Origin: Nigerium sp.
Lineage (GTDB): Bacteria > Actinomycetota > Actinomycetes > Propionibacteriales > Propionibacteriaceae
Reading direction: 5' to 3'
Assembly: GCA_016711325.1 (NCBI GenBank)
Contig: JADJTH010000001.1
Span: forward strand, 1 to 64,000
DNA: 64,000 nt
Part shown: positions 43,332 through 52,102 of the stretch, in pieces
How positions within the stretch are numbered: the first letter of the stretch is position 1
Layout of the letters: each line of letters begins with the position of its first letter
The notes under the pieces: model-generated
Databases searched by the model: none
Told to the model about the DNA's origin: nothing
Seen by the model: only the letters and a program-made list of their open reading frames with translations
Program-made: the position numbers and the translations under genes

Positions 43332-45098
43332 GTGCCTATTACCAAGGTGCTCGTCGCCAATCGCGGTGAGATCGCCGTCCGCGTCATTCGTGCCGCTCGG
43401 GACGCCGGTCTACCCAGCGTGGCCGTCTACGCCGACCCGGATGCGGACTCATTGTTCGTCAAGCTCGCCGATGAGGCCTTCGCCCTCAACGGCATGACCC
43501 CCGCCGAGACCTATCTCGACGTGACCAAGATCTTGGACGTCGCGGCCCGGTCCGGCGCCAACGCGATCCACCCGGGCTACGGCTTCCTCGCCGAGAACGC
43601 CCAGTTCGCCCAATCGGTCATCGACGCCGGCCTGATCTGGATCGGCCCGCCCCCGTCGGCGATCGACGCGCTCGGCGACAAGGTCAAGGCGCGCCACATT
43701 GCCCAGAAGGTCGGCGCGCCGCTCGTCCACGGCACCTCCAACCCGGTCGAGGACGCCGGCGAGGTCGTGGCGTTCGCGCAGGAGTACGGCCTGCCGATCG
43801 CGATCAAGGCCGCCTACGGCGGCGGCGGTCGCGGCCTGAAGGTCGCCCGCGAACTCGACGAGGTCGCCGAATTGTTCGAGTCCGCCACCCGCGAGGCCGT
43901 CACGGCCTTCGGTCGCGGCGAGTGCTTCGTCGAGCAATACCTCGACAAGCCGCGCCACGTCGAGACCCAGTGCCTGGCCGACTCCCACGGCAACGTGGTG
44001 GTCGTGTCCACGCGCGACTGCTCGCTGCAACGCCGTCACCAGAAGCTGGTCGAGGAGGCGCCCGCGCCGTTCCTCGACGACGCGCAGATCGAGACGCTGT
44101 ACACCGCGTCGAAGGCCATCCTGAAGGAGGCCGGCTACATCGGCGCCGGCACCTGCGAGTTCCTGGTCGCCACCGACGGCCGGATCTCCTTCCTCGAGGT
44201 GAACACTCGCCTGCAGGTCGAGCACCCGGTCTCCGAAGAGGTCACCGGCATCGACCTGGTCCGTGAGATGTTCCGCATCGCCGACGGCGAAGAGCTGGGC
44301 TACGGCGATCCCGTCGTGCGCGGTCACTCGATCGAGTTCCGGATCAACGCCGAGGACGCCGGCCGCAACTTCATGCCTGCGCCCGGCACGCTGGTCCAGT
44401 GGCACGCGCCCACCGGCCCCGGCGTCCGCGTCGACGAGGGCTACCTCGCCGGCATGGCCGTCCCCGGCTCGTTCGACTCGCTCGTCGCCAAGGTCATCGT
44501 GACCGGCGCCAGCCGCGAGCAGGCGATCGCCCGGTCCAAGCGGGCGCTGTCCGAGGCGGTGCTCACGGGCATGCCGACGGTCATCCCGTTCCACCAGGTC
44601 GTCCTGAAGGATCCGGCGTACGCGGCACCCGACGGCCAGTTCGGGGTGCACACGCGCTGGATCGAGACCGAGTTCGACAACCAGATCGAGCCGTACACGG
44701 GCGAGCTGGGCGATTCGGAGGAGACCGAGAAGACCACCGTCGTCGTCGAGGTCAACGGACGCCGCGTCGAGGTCAAGCTGCCCGCGTCTCTCGGCACCGC
44801 CGCACCCGCGGCGTCCGCCAAGGGCAAGAAGCCGACCAAGCGCGACCGCGGTGGTGCGAAGGCGGCCGCCCCGTCGAGCAACGCGCTCACGTCCCCGATG
44901 CAGGGCACCATCGTCAAGGTGGCCGTCGCCGAGGGTGACGAGGTCGCCGAGGGTGACCTGATCGTGGTCCTCGAGGCCATGAAGATGGAGCAGCCGCTCA
45001 ACGCGCACCGCTCGGGCGTCATCAAGGGCCTGCAGGCCGAGACGGGTCAGACCGTGTCGTCCGGTGCCGCCCTGTGCGAGATCGTCGACCCTGAATGA
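43332..45098 (+). CDS. accA: acyl-CoA carboxylase alpha subunit (biotin carboxylase + biotin carrier)
   Basis: 588 residues. The N-terminal biotin carboxylase (about 1-450) has KVLVANRGEIAVRVIRAA, IHPGYGFLAENA, the ATP-grasp loop AAYGGGGRGLKVA and FLEVNTRLQVEHPVSE. A flexible Lys/Ala linker (about 490-520) leads to the carrier domain with the biotinylated Lys in VLEAMKMEQPL. It carboxylates biotin for the AccD/AccE complex upstream and is biotinylated by BirA. The start is a GTG at 43332 with AAGGAGG ideally placed, the strongest ribosome site in the window and a sign of high expression. Confidence 0.95.
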   Translation: MPITKVLVANRGEIAVRVIRAARDAGLPSVAVYADPDADSLFVKLADEAFALNGMTPAETYLDVTKILDVAARSGANAIHPGYGFLAENAQFAQSVIDAGLIWIGPPPSAIDALGDKVKARHIAQKVGAPLVHGTSNPVEDAGEVVAFAQEYGLPIAIKAAYGGGGRGLKVARELDEVAELFESATREAVTAFGRGECFVEQYLDKPRHVETQCLADSHGNVVVVSTRDCSLQRRHQKLVEEAPAPFLDDAQIETLYTASKAILKEAGYIGAGTCEFLVATDGRISFLEVNTRLQVEHPVSEEVTGIDLVREMFRIADGEELGYGDPVVRGHSIEFRINAEDAGRNFMPAPGTLVQWHAPTGPGVRVDEGYLAGMAVPGSFDSLVAKVIVTGASREQAIARSKRALSEAVLTGMPTVIPFHQVVLKDPAYAAPDGQFGVHTRWIETEFDNQIEPYTGELGDSEETEKTTVVVEVNGRRVEVKLPASLGTAAPAASAKGKKPTKRDRGGAKAAAPSSNALTSPMQGTIVKVAVAEGDEVAEGDLIVVLEAMKMEQPLNAHRSGVIKGLQAETGQTVSSGAALCEIVDPE

Positions 45099-45120
45099 TC
45101 CCTGATCATCGCTGATCCAC

Positions 45121-45153
45121 AGCGGCCCCCAAGCCTTGCGCTTGGGGGCCGCT
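45121..45153 (+). terminator. strong terminator after accA
   Basis: A perfect 13-bp stem (AGCGGCCCCCAAG with CTTGGGGGCCGCT) around a 7-nt loop, 22 nt after the accA stop. There is no T tract, the I-shaped type usual in actinobacteria. It ends right before the promoter-like CACGAT of the next gene. Confidence 0.75.
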
Positions 45154-45167
45154 GGCACGATGGGCAC

Positions 45168-45968
45168 ATGGAGTTCGTGGGCCTGCTTCTGATCGTGGCG
45201 TTCGTCGCCTATTTCGCGATGCGGCTGGGTCGCAATCAGCAGAACCTCGAGCGGCAGCAGGCGTCCGAGCTGGAGAGCCAGCTCGCCGGCGTCAAGCGGG
45301 TCGCGGAAGAGGACGTCACCACGTTCGGCGAAGAACTCCAACGCCTGGACGCCGACGTCGCGGGCCGGCCGCTGGACGACGCCACGCGCGAGGACTACAC
45401 CCGGGCGCTCGACTCCTACGAGCACGCCAAGGAGTCGCTGACCGCGGTGCAGCGGACCGAAGAGATCCGGTTCGTCACCGAGATCCTCGAGGAGGGCCGC
45501 TACCAGATCGCCTGCGTCAAGGCGCGGGTCGCCGGCGAGCCGCTGCCGGCCAAGCGACCGCCCTGCTTCTTCGATCCGGCGCACGGGCCGTCCAGCGGCA
45601 ACGTCGACTGGGCTCCCCCGGGCGGCTCGGTCCGCTCGGTGCCGGCCTGCCTCGCGGACGCCGAGCGAGTCCTTGCCGGCGCCGAGCCTCACCTGCGCAC
45701 GGTCGCCGTCGGTGCCCAGCGCGTGCCCTACTGGCAGGCGGGCGGCGAATACGCCCCCTACGCGCAGGGCTACTACTCGAACTGGCGCGGTAGCACCCTG
45801 ATCCGCGACATCGCCATCGGGTCGCTCATCTTCCACGGCATCGGCGCGCTTCCGCACGTGGCGGCGGGGCTGGGGCACGGCCTGGAAGAGGTCGGCGAGA
45901 GCCTCGGGGACGGCCTGGAGGGCCTGGGCGAAGGCATCGGCGACCTGCTCGGCGGGCTGTTCGACTGA
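45168..45968 (+). CDS. hypothetical membrane-anchored protein with coiled coil and amphipathic tail
   Basis: 266 residues, family not recognised. Residues 3-20 (FVGLLLIVAFVAYFAMRL) form one N-terminal anchor. Residues 23-105 are charged and helical (NQQNLERQQASELESQLAG), suggesting a coiled coil. The middle holds PPCFFDPAHGP and a Tyr/Gly-rich WQAGGEYAPYAQGYYSNWRG stretch. The last 35 residues are a Gly/Leu/Glu-rich amphipathic repeat (GLEEVGESLGDGLEGLGEGI). The layout resembles membrane-scaffold proteins of the phage-shock or DUF1542-like type, but no homology is claimed. CACGAT lies 6 nt before the ATG. Confidence 0.6.
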   Translation: MEFVGLLLIVAFVAYFAMRLGRNQQNLERQQASELESQLAGVKRVAEEDVTTFGEELQRLDADVAGRPLDDATREDYTRALDSYEHAKESLTAVQRTEEIRFVTEILEEGRYQIACVKARVAGEPLPAKRPPCFFDPAHGPSSGNVDWAPPGGSVRSVPACLADAERVLAGAEPHLRTVAVGAQRVPYWQAGGEYAPYAQGYYSNWRGSTLIRDIAIGSLIFHGIGALPHVAAGLGHGLEEVGESLGDGLEGLGEGIGDLLGGLFD

Positions 45969-46060
45969 CACGTCCGCCCCACCGGCGGTCGTGGCGCGAC
46001 CGTGGCGTCCGAGCCGGTAACCTATCTGAGAACGCTCAGCCACCTGACGAAGAGGATCCC

Positions 46061-47113
46061 GTGACCGTCGACCACCCGTACGTCCGCCAGAAGGAAATCA
46101 CCTTCGTCATCCCGTGTTACAACTCGGCCGACTACATGGATCACTGCATCGACTCGATCCTGCGCGGTCGTGGGGACATCGAGATCATCATCGTCAACGA
46201 CGGGTCGACGCGCGACGACACGGCCGAGAGGGCCGACCGGTGGGCGGCACAGTACCCCGGGGTCATCAAGGTCATCCACCAAGAGAACAAGGGCCACGGC
46301 GGCGCGGTCATGGCCGGCCTGCGCGAGGCGTCCGGCGTCTACTTCAAGGTGGTCGACTCCGACGACTGGCTCGACCCGGTCGCGCTCAACCTGATGCTGT
46401 CCAAGCTGCGCCACTTCATCTCGTCGGGCTCGCCGGTGGACCTGGTCGTCGCCAACTACGTCTATGAGCACACCAACTCGGGAACTCAGAAGGTCATTCG
46501 CTACCGGCACATGATGCCGAAGAACCGGATCTTCACCTGGAACGAGCTCGGCTTCTCGGGGCCGGGTCAGAACATCCTGATGCATTCCGCGACCTTCCGC
46601 ACGCAGATCCTGCGCGACTCGGGAGTCGAACTTCCCGAGCACACGTTCTACGTCGACAACATCTTCGTGTACGTGCCGCTGCCCAGCGTCCAGACCCTGT
46701 ACTACCTGCCGGTCAACCTCTACCGGTACTTCATCGGCCGCGACGACCAGTCCGTCAACGAGTCGGTGCAGGTCAGCCGCCTCGACCAGCAGATGCGCGT
46801 GACCCGGATCATGGTGGAGGCACACAAGCTTCCCGAAGGCGCCGGCAACCGGCGCCTGGCCGGCTACATGGAGCAGTACCTCGGCCTGATCGTCACCGCG
46901 TCATCGATGTTCGCGCTGCTGGAGGGCACCGAGAAGGGCACCCGGATGCGCCGCGAGATGTGGGAGCACATCGATGCGATCGACCCGATCCTGAAGCACC
47001 GTCTCGGCCTGCGCTTGCCGCTGGTGCTCGGTGCGAACCTGCCCGGCCGGATCGGACGCTCGGTGTCGGTGGCCTTGTACCGCACCGCACAGAAGCTGTA
47101 CCGCTTCAGCTGA
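46061..47113 (+). CDS. family 2 glycosyltransferase
   Basis: 350-residue GT-A glycosyltransferase, cytoplasmic face of the membrane. The N-terminus has ITFVIPCYNSADYMDHCIDS, then IIIVNDGSTRDDT, the metal-binding DSDDWLDP, and acceptor-region YVDNIFVYVPLP. The C-terminal 100 residues are helical without a clear transmembrane pair. Similar proteins build surface glycans, but donor and acceptor are unknown. GTG start at 46061 with GAAGAGGAT upstream. Its stop overlaps the convergent transporter gene by 8 bp. Confidence 0.88.
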   Translation: MTVDHPYVRQKEITFVIPCYNSADYMDHCIDSILRGRGDIEIIIVNDGSTRDDTAERADRWAAQYPGVIKVIHQENKGHGGAVMAGLREASGVYFKVVDSDDWLDPVALNLMLSKLRHFISSGSPVDLVVANYVYEHTNSGTQKVIRYRHMMPKNRIFTWNELGFSGPGQNILMHSATFRTQILRDSGVELPEHTFYVDNIFVYVPLPSVQTLYYLPVNLYRYFIGRDDQSVNESVQVSRLDQQMRVTRIMVEAHKLPEGAGNRRLAGYMEQYLGLIVTASSMFALLEGTEKGTRMRREMWEHIDAIDPILKHRLGLRLPLVLGANLPGRIGRSVSVALYRTAQKLYRFS

Positions 47114-48077
47114 CGTCGTCGCTGCCGGGCGCCTGCGCGTCCGGAACGATCACCGCGGCTCCGGGCGCCTCGTCGGCGACCGGAGCCGTGTGCACATAGG
47201 TGGGGTGGAATCGTGTCAGCGCGACGACGCCGCTGATCGCGACCGCGCCGAGCGCGATCATCAGCACCGCGATGGGGAACGTGATCCGGGCACCCTCGCC
47301 GAGCACCAAGAAGCCGAACGCGACCGCGACGACCGGGCTGGTCACCGTCATCGAGCCGACGACGATCTCGGGTGCTCCCGTCGCGTACCCCTGCTGGATG
47401 AGCCAGCCCGCCACCAGGGCGCCGCCGATGAGGCCGGCCACGATGAAGTACACCTCAGGGTGGTAGGGCCAGGCATGCGTCCGGGCGTACTCGATCAGTG
47501 ACTTCACCAGGGCGGCCTCGAGCCCGTAGAACAGGGCGCCGCCGGATGACCAGAACAGGCTGCGCCAACTGTAAGGCCCGTGCGAACCCAGGAAGGAGAA
47601 CGCCGCGGCGATGCCGTAGACCACGAGCGCGCCGATGACCACGCGGCGCATGATCAGATCGGAGGAGTCGACGGCGTGCACGCTGGTGACCACTGTGAAG
47701 GCCAGCGTGGCCGCGACGGTGGCGCCCACCGCCAGCTGCACGCTCGGCGGCACCGGAGTCTTGGACGCCCACGCCGCCAGCAGGATCGACCACGGGAAGG
47801 CGAGAAGGCCTACCGGCTGGACGACCGAGACCGGCGCCATGAACAGCGCGGCGACCTGAAGCAGGAACGATGCGCCGAGCAGGAGCAGCCCAAGGAGCCA
47901 GCGCTTGCTGCGCACCGTCTGCAGGAACGCCGCCACGCTCATGCGCTGTTTGGCTGCGTTGCCCTCCAGATGCCGGTCGACCGCGTGATGCTGGAAGTGC
48001 GCGGAGAGGGCGAAGCAGAAAGACCCGACAATGACCAGGCTGACCGCCAGCGGGATGTTCTGACTCACGTCTACCAA
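47106..48077 (-). CDS. DMT (EamA-like) family transporter
   Basis: 323 residues with nine to ten predicted helices and the internal duplication of drug/metabolite transporters. The N-terminal helix is followed by a charged loop (HFQHHAVDRHLEGNAAKQR) more typical of the NIPA/EamA-like group of actinobacteria. LQVAALFMAPVSVVQPVGLLAFPWS and GSMTVTSPVVAVAFGFLVLGEG are equivalent helices of the two halves. Substrate unknown. The start is TTG 48077 or GTG 48068; neither has a clear ribosome site. Confidence 0.8.
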   Translation of the reverse strand: MVDVSQNIPLAVSLVIVGSFCFALSAHFQHHAVDRHLEGNAAKQRMSVAAFLQTVRSKRWLLGLLLLGASFLLQVAALFMAPVSVVQPVGLLAFPWSILLAAWASKTPVPPSVQLAVGATVAATLAFTVVTSVHAVDSSDLIMRRVVIGALVVYGIAAAFSFLGSHGPYSWRSLFWSSGGALFYGLEAALVKSLIEYARTHAWPYHPEVYFIVAGLIGGALVAGWLIQQGYATGAPEIVVGSMTVTSPVVAVAFGFLVLGEGARITFPIAVLMIALGAVAISGVVALTRFHPTYVHTAPVADEAPGAAVIVPDAQAPGSDDVS

Positions 48078-48125
48078 CGGTACCGGCTGGACGGCCGACT
48101 CCTACCCCGACGTGCCCATGTCGTG

Positions 48126-48141
48126 GCCTCGAATATGAGGC
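48126..48141 (-). terminator. hairpin directly after lpdA
   Basis: GCCTC and GAGGC pair around a 6-nt AT-rich loop, immediately beyond the lpdA stop codon on the minus strand. Confidence 0.4.
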
Positions 48142-49560
48142 TCAGTAGATGAGATGCTCGTCGCCGGCGCTGCCGTGCAGGCGCCTGGCGGCCTCGGCGA
48201 TCGAACCCGACACCGACGGATACACGGTGAACGCCTGCGCCAGCTCGTCGACGGTGAGCTTGGAGGCGACCGCGACGGCGAGCACGTGGATCAGTTCGCT
48301 GGCGTGCGAGGCCACGATCACCCCACCGATCACAATGCCGGTCGTCGGCAGGCAGAACACCTTGACGAAACCGTCGCGGTTGTCCTTCATCTTGGCGCGC
48401 GCGTTCGAGCCGAGCGGCAGCACGACGGCGCGGGCGCGCACGGTTCCCGAATCGACGTCGCTCTGGGAGACGCCCACGGTGGCGATCTCGGGCGAGGTGA
48501 ACACGTTGGCCGACACCGTTCGTAGATCGAGTGGCGCGACGGCGTCGCCGAGCGAGTGCCACATGGCGATGCGACCCTGCATGGCGGCCACCGAAGCCAG
48601 ATTGAACACCCCCGTGCAGTCGCCCGCGGCGTAGACGCCGCGCGCCGACGTCCGCGACACCTTGTCGACCTGGACGTGCCCGGACGCCCTCATGGCGACG
48701 CCGGCCTGCTCCAGGCCGAGGTCTTCGGTGTTCGGCAGCGCGCCGACGGCCATCAGCACGTGGCTTCCCTCGACGGTGTGCCCGTCGGCGAGGGTGACCA
48801 CGACCCCGTCGCCTTCCACCCTCGCCGCGACCGCGCGCGCGTTCGACATGATCGTCATGCCCGACGAGGCGAACACGTCCTGGATCACCCGTCCGGCATC
48901 GGCGTCCTCGCTGGGCAGCACCTGATGACGCGACGACACCAGCACCACGTCGACGCCGAGATTGCGGTAGGCGCCCGCGAACTCGGCGCCCGTGACGCCC
49001 GAGCCGACCACGATCAGCCTCTCGGGCAGCTCGGTGAGGTTGTACATCTGCGTCCAGTTCAGGATGCGGACGCCGTCCGGCCTCGCCTCGGCCAGCTCGC
49101 GCGGACGCGCGCCGGTGGCGATGAGCGTGACGTCCGCGTGCAGGGTCTCCTCCCGCCCGTCGCCCGTGGTCGCGATGACGGATTCGGTGCCCTGGAGTCG
49201 GCCGTGACCGTCGACGATCCGGATGCCCTCGGACTCGAGCCGGGCGCGAATGTCGCGGGACTGCCGCTGTGCCAGATCCATCACGCGGCGATTGACGTGC
49301 CCCAAGTCGACGCGAACGGCGTCGGCGAGCGACGACAGCGAGGCGTCGGCCGGTTGGAGGCCGAGCGAGGCCGCCCGGTGGATCTTGTTCATCACCTCGG
49401 CGGTGGCGATGAGTGTCTTCGACGGGACGACGTCGGTGAGGACCGCCGACCCGCCCAGCCCGCGCCGCTCGACCAAGGTGACCTCTCCGCCCAGCTGTCT
49501 ACCCACCAGAGCCGCCTCGTAGCCGCCGGGACCGCCACCGATGATCACCACGTCCGCCAT
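48142..49560 (-). CDS. lpdA: NAD(P)H-quinone dehydrogenase, Lpd-like flavoprotein without redox cysteines
   Basis: 472 residues from ATG 49560. It has the dihydrolipoamide-dehydrogenase architecture: FAD site DVVIIGGGPGGYEAAL, NAD site LIVVGSGVTGAEFAGAY, second FAD motif GVYAAGDCTG, and the C-terminal dimer domain. The CxxxxC redox pair of true Lpd enzymes is replaced by GGSAVLTDVVPSK, as in mycobacterial LpdA (Rv3303c), a quinone reductase. Start 49560 is preferred because CAGAAT lies 7 nt upstream; an ATG at 49569 is also in frame. It is near a purine phosphorylase and pmmB, as in mycobacteria. Confidence 0.9.
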   Translation of the reverse strand: MADVVIIGGGPGGYEAALVGRQLGGEVTLVERRGLGGSAVLTDVVPSKTLIATAEVMNKIHRAASLGLQPADASLSSLADAVRVDLGHVNRRVMDLAQRQSRDIRARLESEGIRIVDGHGRLQGTESVIATTGDGREETLHADVTLIATGARPRELAEARPDGVRILNWTQMYNLTELPERLIVVGSGVTGAEFAGAYRNLGVDVVLVSSRHQVLPSEDADAGRVIQDVFASSGMTIMSNARAVAARVEGDGVVVTLADGHTVEGSHVLMAVGALPNTEDLGLEQAGVAMRASGHVQVDKVSRTSARGVYAAGDCTGVFNLASVAAMQGRIAMWHSLGDAVAPLDLRTVSANVFTSPEIATVGVSQSDVDSGTVRARAVVLPLGSNARAKMKDNRDGFVKVFCLPTTGIVIGGVIVASHASELIHVLAVAVASKLTVDELAQAFTVYPSVSGSIAEAARRLHGSAGDEHLIY

Positions 49561-49618
49561 GGTCGGCATTCTGGCATGCGGGACGCTCGTGGGCGACGCG
49601 AACGGACCCGGGCGCGGT

Positions 49619-49624
49619 TATGCT
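49619..49624 (+). promoter_or_regulatory. -10 hexamer of a leaderless purine phosphorylase promoter
   Basis: TATGCT, then 6 nt, then the ATG at 49631. Confidence 0.5.
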
Positions 49625-49630
49625 CGCGCA

Positions 49631-50437
49631 ATGAGTCACCATGCCGCCCCGGACGCCGTCGCCGCCGAGGCCGCCGAGGCCCTCCGCGCGCGCCTCGGGG
49701 TGCCCCGCGTCGATCTCGCGCTCGTGCTCGGGTCGGGTTGGGCGACCGCCGCGGACGGGCTCGGCGAGCCGATCGCGCAGTGCCCGCTGGCCTGCCTGCC
49801 GGGTTTCACCGCGCCAGTGGTGGCCGGGCACGGGGGCGTCGTCCGAGCCCTGCGGCTGCCGGGCGGCCGGGTCGCGGCGCTCCTCACCGGGCGCACGCAC
49901 CTCTATGAGGGCGGGGGCGCCGACGCCGTCGCCCACGGCGTCCGCACCGCCGCCGCCGCGGGGGCCACACGGCTCGTGCTCACCAACGGGTGCGGCGGCC
50001 TCGACCCGGCCTGGACGCCGGGCACGCCCGTGCTGATCGCCGACCACATCAACCTCACTGGCGCCACCCCGCTGCGCGGGGCTGCGTTCGTCGACATGAC
50101 GGACGCCTACTCCCCGGCGCTGCGCGCGCTCGCGCGCGGGGTGGATCCTGGCCTCCACGAGGGCGTCTACGTGCAATTCGCAGGCCCCCAGTACGAGACG
50201 CCGGCCGAGGTGCGGATGGCGGGGATCCTCGGCGGGTCGCTCGTGGGCATGTCAACGGCCCTGGAGACCATCGCCGCCCGCGAGGCGGGCATGGAGGTGC
50301 TGGGCATCTCGCTGGTCACCAACGCCGCCGCCGGCCTCTCGGGCCGGCCGCTGTCGCACGCCGACGTGATCGAGGCGGGTCGCGCGGCCGTGCCGCGCCT
50401 GCGCGCGCTGCTGGCCGGCCTGCTCGAGGTGCTGTGA
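49631..50437 (+). CDS. punA: purine-nucleoside phosphorylase (trimeric type)
   Basis: Phosphorolyses inosine and guanosine to free bases and ribose-1-phosphate. The 268-residue protein has LALVLGSGWATAADG (phosphate loop), GRTHLYEGGG, VLTNGCGGLDPAW, YVQFAGPQYETPAEVRM (base-pocket Glu) and GMSTALETIAAREAGMEVLGISLVTNAAAG, all of the PNP/MTAP family; the Asn in VTNAAAG marks 6-oxopurine specificity. Its stop overlaps the pmmB start (TGATG), linking base release with sugar-phosphate handling. Confidence 0.93.
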   Translation: MSHHAAPDAVAAEAAEALRARLGVPRVDLALVLGSGWATAADGLGEPIAQCPLACLPGFTAPVVAGHGGVVRALRLPGGRVAALLTGRTHLYEGGGADAVAHGVRTAAAAGATRLVLTNGCGGLDPAWTPGTPVLIADHINLTGATPLRGAAFVDMTDAYSPALRALARGVDPGLHEGVYVQFAGPQYETPAEVRMAGILGGSLVGMSTALETIAAREAGMEVLGISLVTNAAAGLSGRPLSHADVIEAGRAAVPRLRALLAGLLEVL

Positions 50438-52089
50438 TGCCGACCGCCGACCTGGTCGCGCGGGCGCTGGCCTGGCAGGCCGACGATCCCGACCCGGCGA
50501 CGACGATCGCGCTGGATTTCCTGCTCGAGCGCGCCGGCTCGGGCGACACGGAGGCGTCCGCCGAACTCGCCGACGCCTTCGCCGGACGCCTCGCCTTCGG
50601 CACCGCGGGGCTGCGCGCCGCGCTGGGCCCGGGCCCGAACCGGATGAACCGCGTGGTCGTCGCCCGGGCCGCGGCCGGGCTCGCGCGGTGGCTGGTCGAG
50701 CACGGGCACTCCGGCGCGCGCGTGCTCGTCGGGTATGACGCGCGTGACAACTCCGACGTCTTCGCCCGCGACACCGCCGAGATCCTGGCCGGACATGGCC
50801 TGGCGCCCATGCTGACCGCGACAGCCGTGCCGACCCCGGTCCTGGCCTTCGGGCTGCATCACTTCGACGCCGTCGCGGGCGTGGTCGTGACCGCCTCGCA
50901 CAATCCGCCGGGCGACAGCGGCTACAAGGTGTACGTCGGGCGCCACCAGATCGTGCCGCCCGCCGACGGCGAGATCGCGGCGCACATGGCGCGGGCGTCG
51001 CTGCTGCCGCTCGCCTCGCTCCCCCGCTCGACAGCCTACGCGACGATCGGCGAGCCGCTGCTGGCCGCCTACGCCGCGCGCGCGGCGTCCCTGGTACCCC
51101 CCGGCACGCCGCGCGACCTGACCTGGGTGTACACGCCGCTGCACGGGGTCGGTGCCACCACGATGGGCCGGGTGCTGGATCTGACCGGCTTTCCCGCGCC
51201 GGCGCTCGTCGGCGCCCAGGCGCTGCCCGATCCGGCGTTCCCGACCGTGGCCTTTCCCAATCCCGAGGAGCCGGGCGCGATGGACCTGGCGCTGGCACTC
51301 GCCGCCGAGACGGGCGCGGACGTGGCGATCGCCCACGATCCGGACGCCGACCGCTGCGCGCTGGCCGCGCCGATCGGCGGCGCGTGGCGGATGCTCAGCG
51401 GGGACGAACTCGGTTGGCTGCTGGCCGACGACGCCCTGCGCCGCGGCACCCCGGGCGTCTACGCCTGCTCGGTCGTCTCCTCGACGCTGCTGCACCGGCT
51501 CGCCGCGGCGGCCGGGCAGCCGTCCGCGACCACGCTGACCGGGTTCAAATGGATCGGCCGCGTGCCGGGCCTCGTGTTCGGCTACGAGGAGGCGATCGGC
51601 TACTGCACCGATCCCGAGGCGGTCGCCGACAAGGACGGCATCACCGCCGCCGTGCGGATCCTGGCGCTGGTGGCCGAGCTGAAGGCACGACGGCTGAGCG
51701 TTGCCGACCGGCTCGACGCCATCGCCCGCACCCACGGCGTCCACGTCACCGGCCAGCTGTCAGTGCGGGTCGACGACCTCTCGCTGATCGCGGACGCCAT
51801 GGCCCGGCTACGCGCGCGGGTGCCGGCGACGCTCGCCGGCGTGCCGGTCGCGGCGTCCGACCTGGCCGCGGGCGTCGGCGGGCTGCCTCCCACCGACGCG
51901 GTCCTGCTCGCCGGCGACGGCGTCCGGGCCGTGGCGCGTCCGTCGGGCACGGAGCCGAAGCTCAAGGTCTACCTGGAGGCGGCGCTGCCGCCCGAGGCGT
52001 CCGTCGATCTGGGCGCCGCCCGGGCGACGGCGCAGGCCCGCCTCGCGCTGCTGCGGGCGGACATGGCCGTGGCGCTCGGACTCGGCTGA
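50437..52089 (+). CDS. pmmB: phospho-sugar mutase (PmmB-type phosphomannomutase/phosphopentomutase-like)
   Basis: 550-residue alpha-D-phosphohexomutase of the long type. Motifs: FGTAGLRAALGPGPNRMN at the N-terminus, phosphoserine loop VVTASHNPPGDSGYKVY, metal loop HDPDADRCAL, sugar loop FGYEEAIGY and phosphate loop RPSGTEPKLKVY. In mycobacteria pmmB lies next to the purine phosphorylase gene as here. That linkage suggests activity on ribose-1-phosphate (phosphopentomutase) as well as hexose phosphates; this is inference. ATG overlaps the previous stop by 1 nt. Confidence 0.92.
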   Translation: MPTADLVARALAWQADDPDPATTIALDFLLERAGSGDTEASAELADAFAGRLAFGTAGLRAALGPGPNRMNRVVVARAAAGLARWLVEHGHSGARVLVGYDARDNSDVFARDTAEILAGHGLAPMLTATAVPTPVLAFGLHHFDAVAGVVVTASHNPPGDSGYKVYVGRHQIVPPADGEIAAHMARASLLPLASLPRSTAYATIGEPLLAAYAARAASLVPPGTPRDLTWVYTPLHGVGATTMGRVLDLTGFPAPALVGAQALPDPAFPTVAFPNPEEPGAMDLALALAAETGADVAIAHDPDADRCALAAPIGGAWRMLSGDELGWLLADDALRRGTPGVYACSVVSSTLLHRLAAAAGQPSATTLTGFKWIGRVPGLVFGYEEAIGYCTDPEAVADKDGITAAVRILALVAELKARRLSVADRLDAIARTHGVHVTGQLSVRVDDLSLIADAMARLRARVPATLAGVPVAASDLAAGVGGLPPTDAVLLAGDGVRAVARPSGTEPKLKVYLEAALPPEASVDLGAARATAQARLALLRADMAVALGLG

Positions 52090-52102
52090 CCGCCCGCGGC
52101 CC

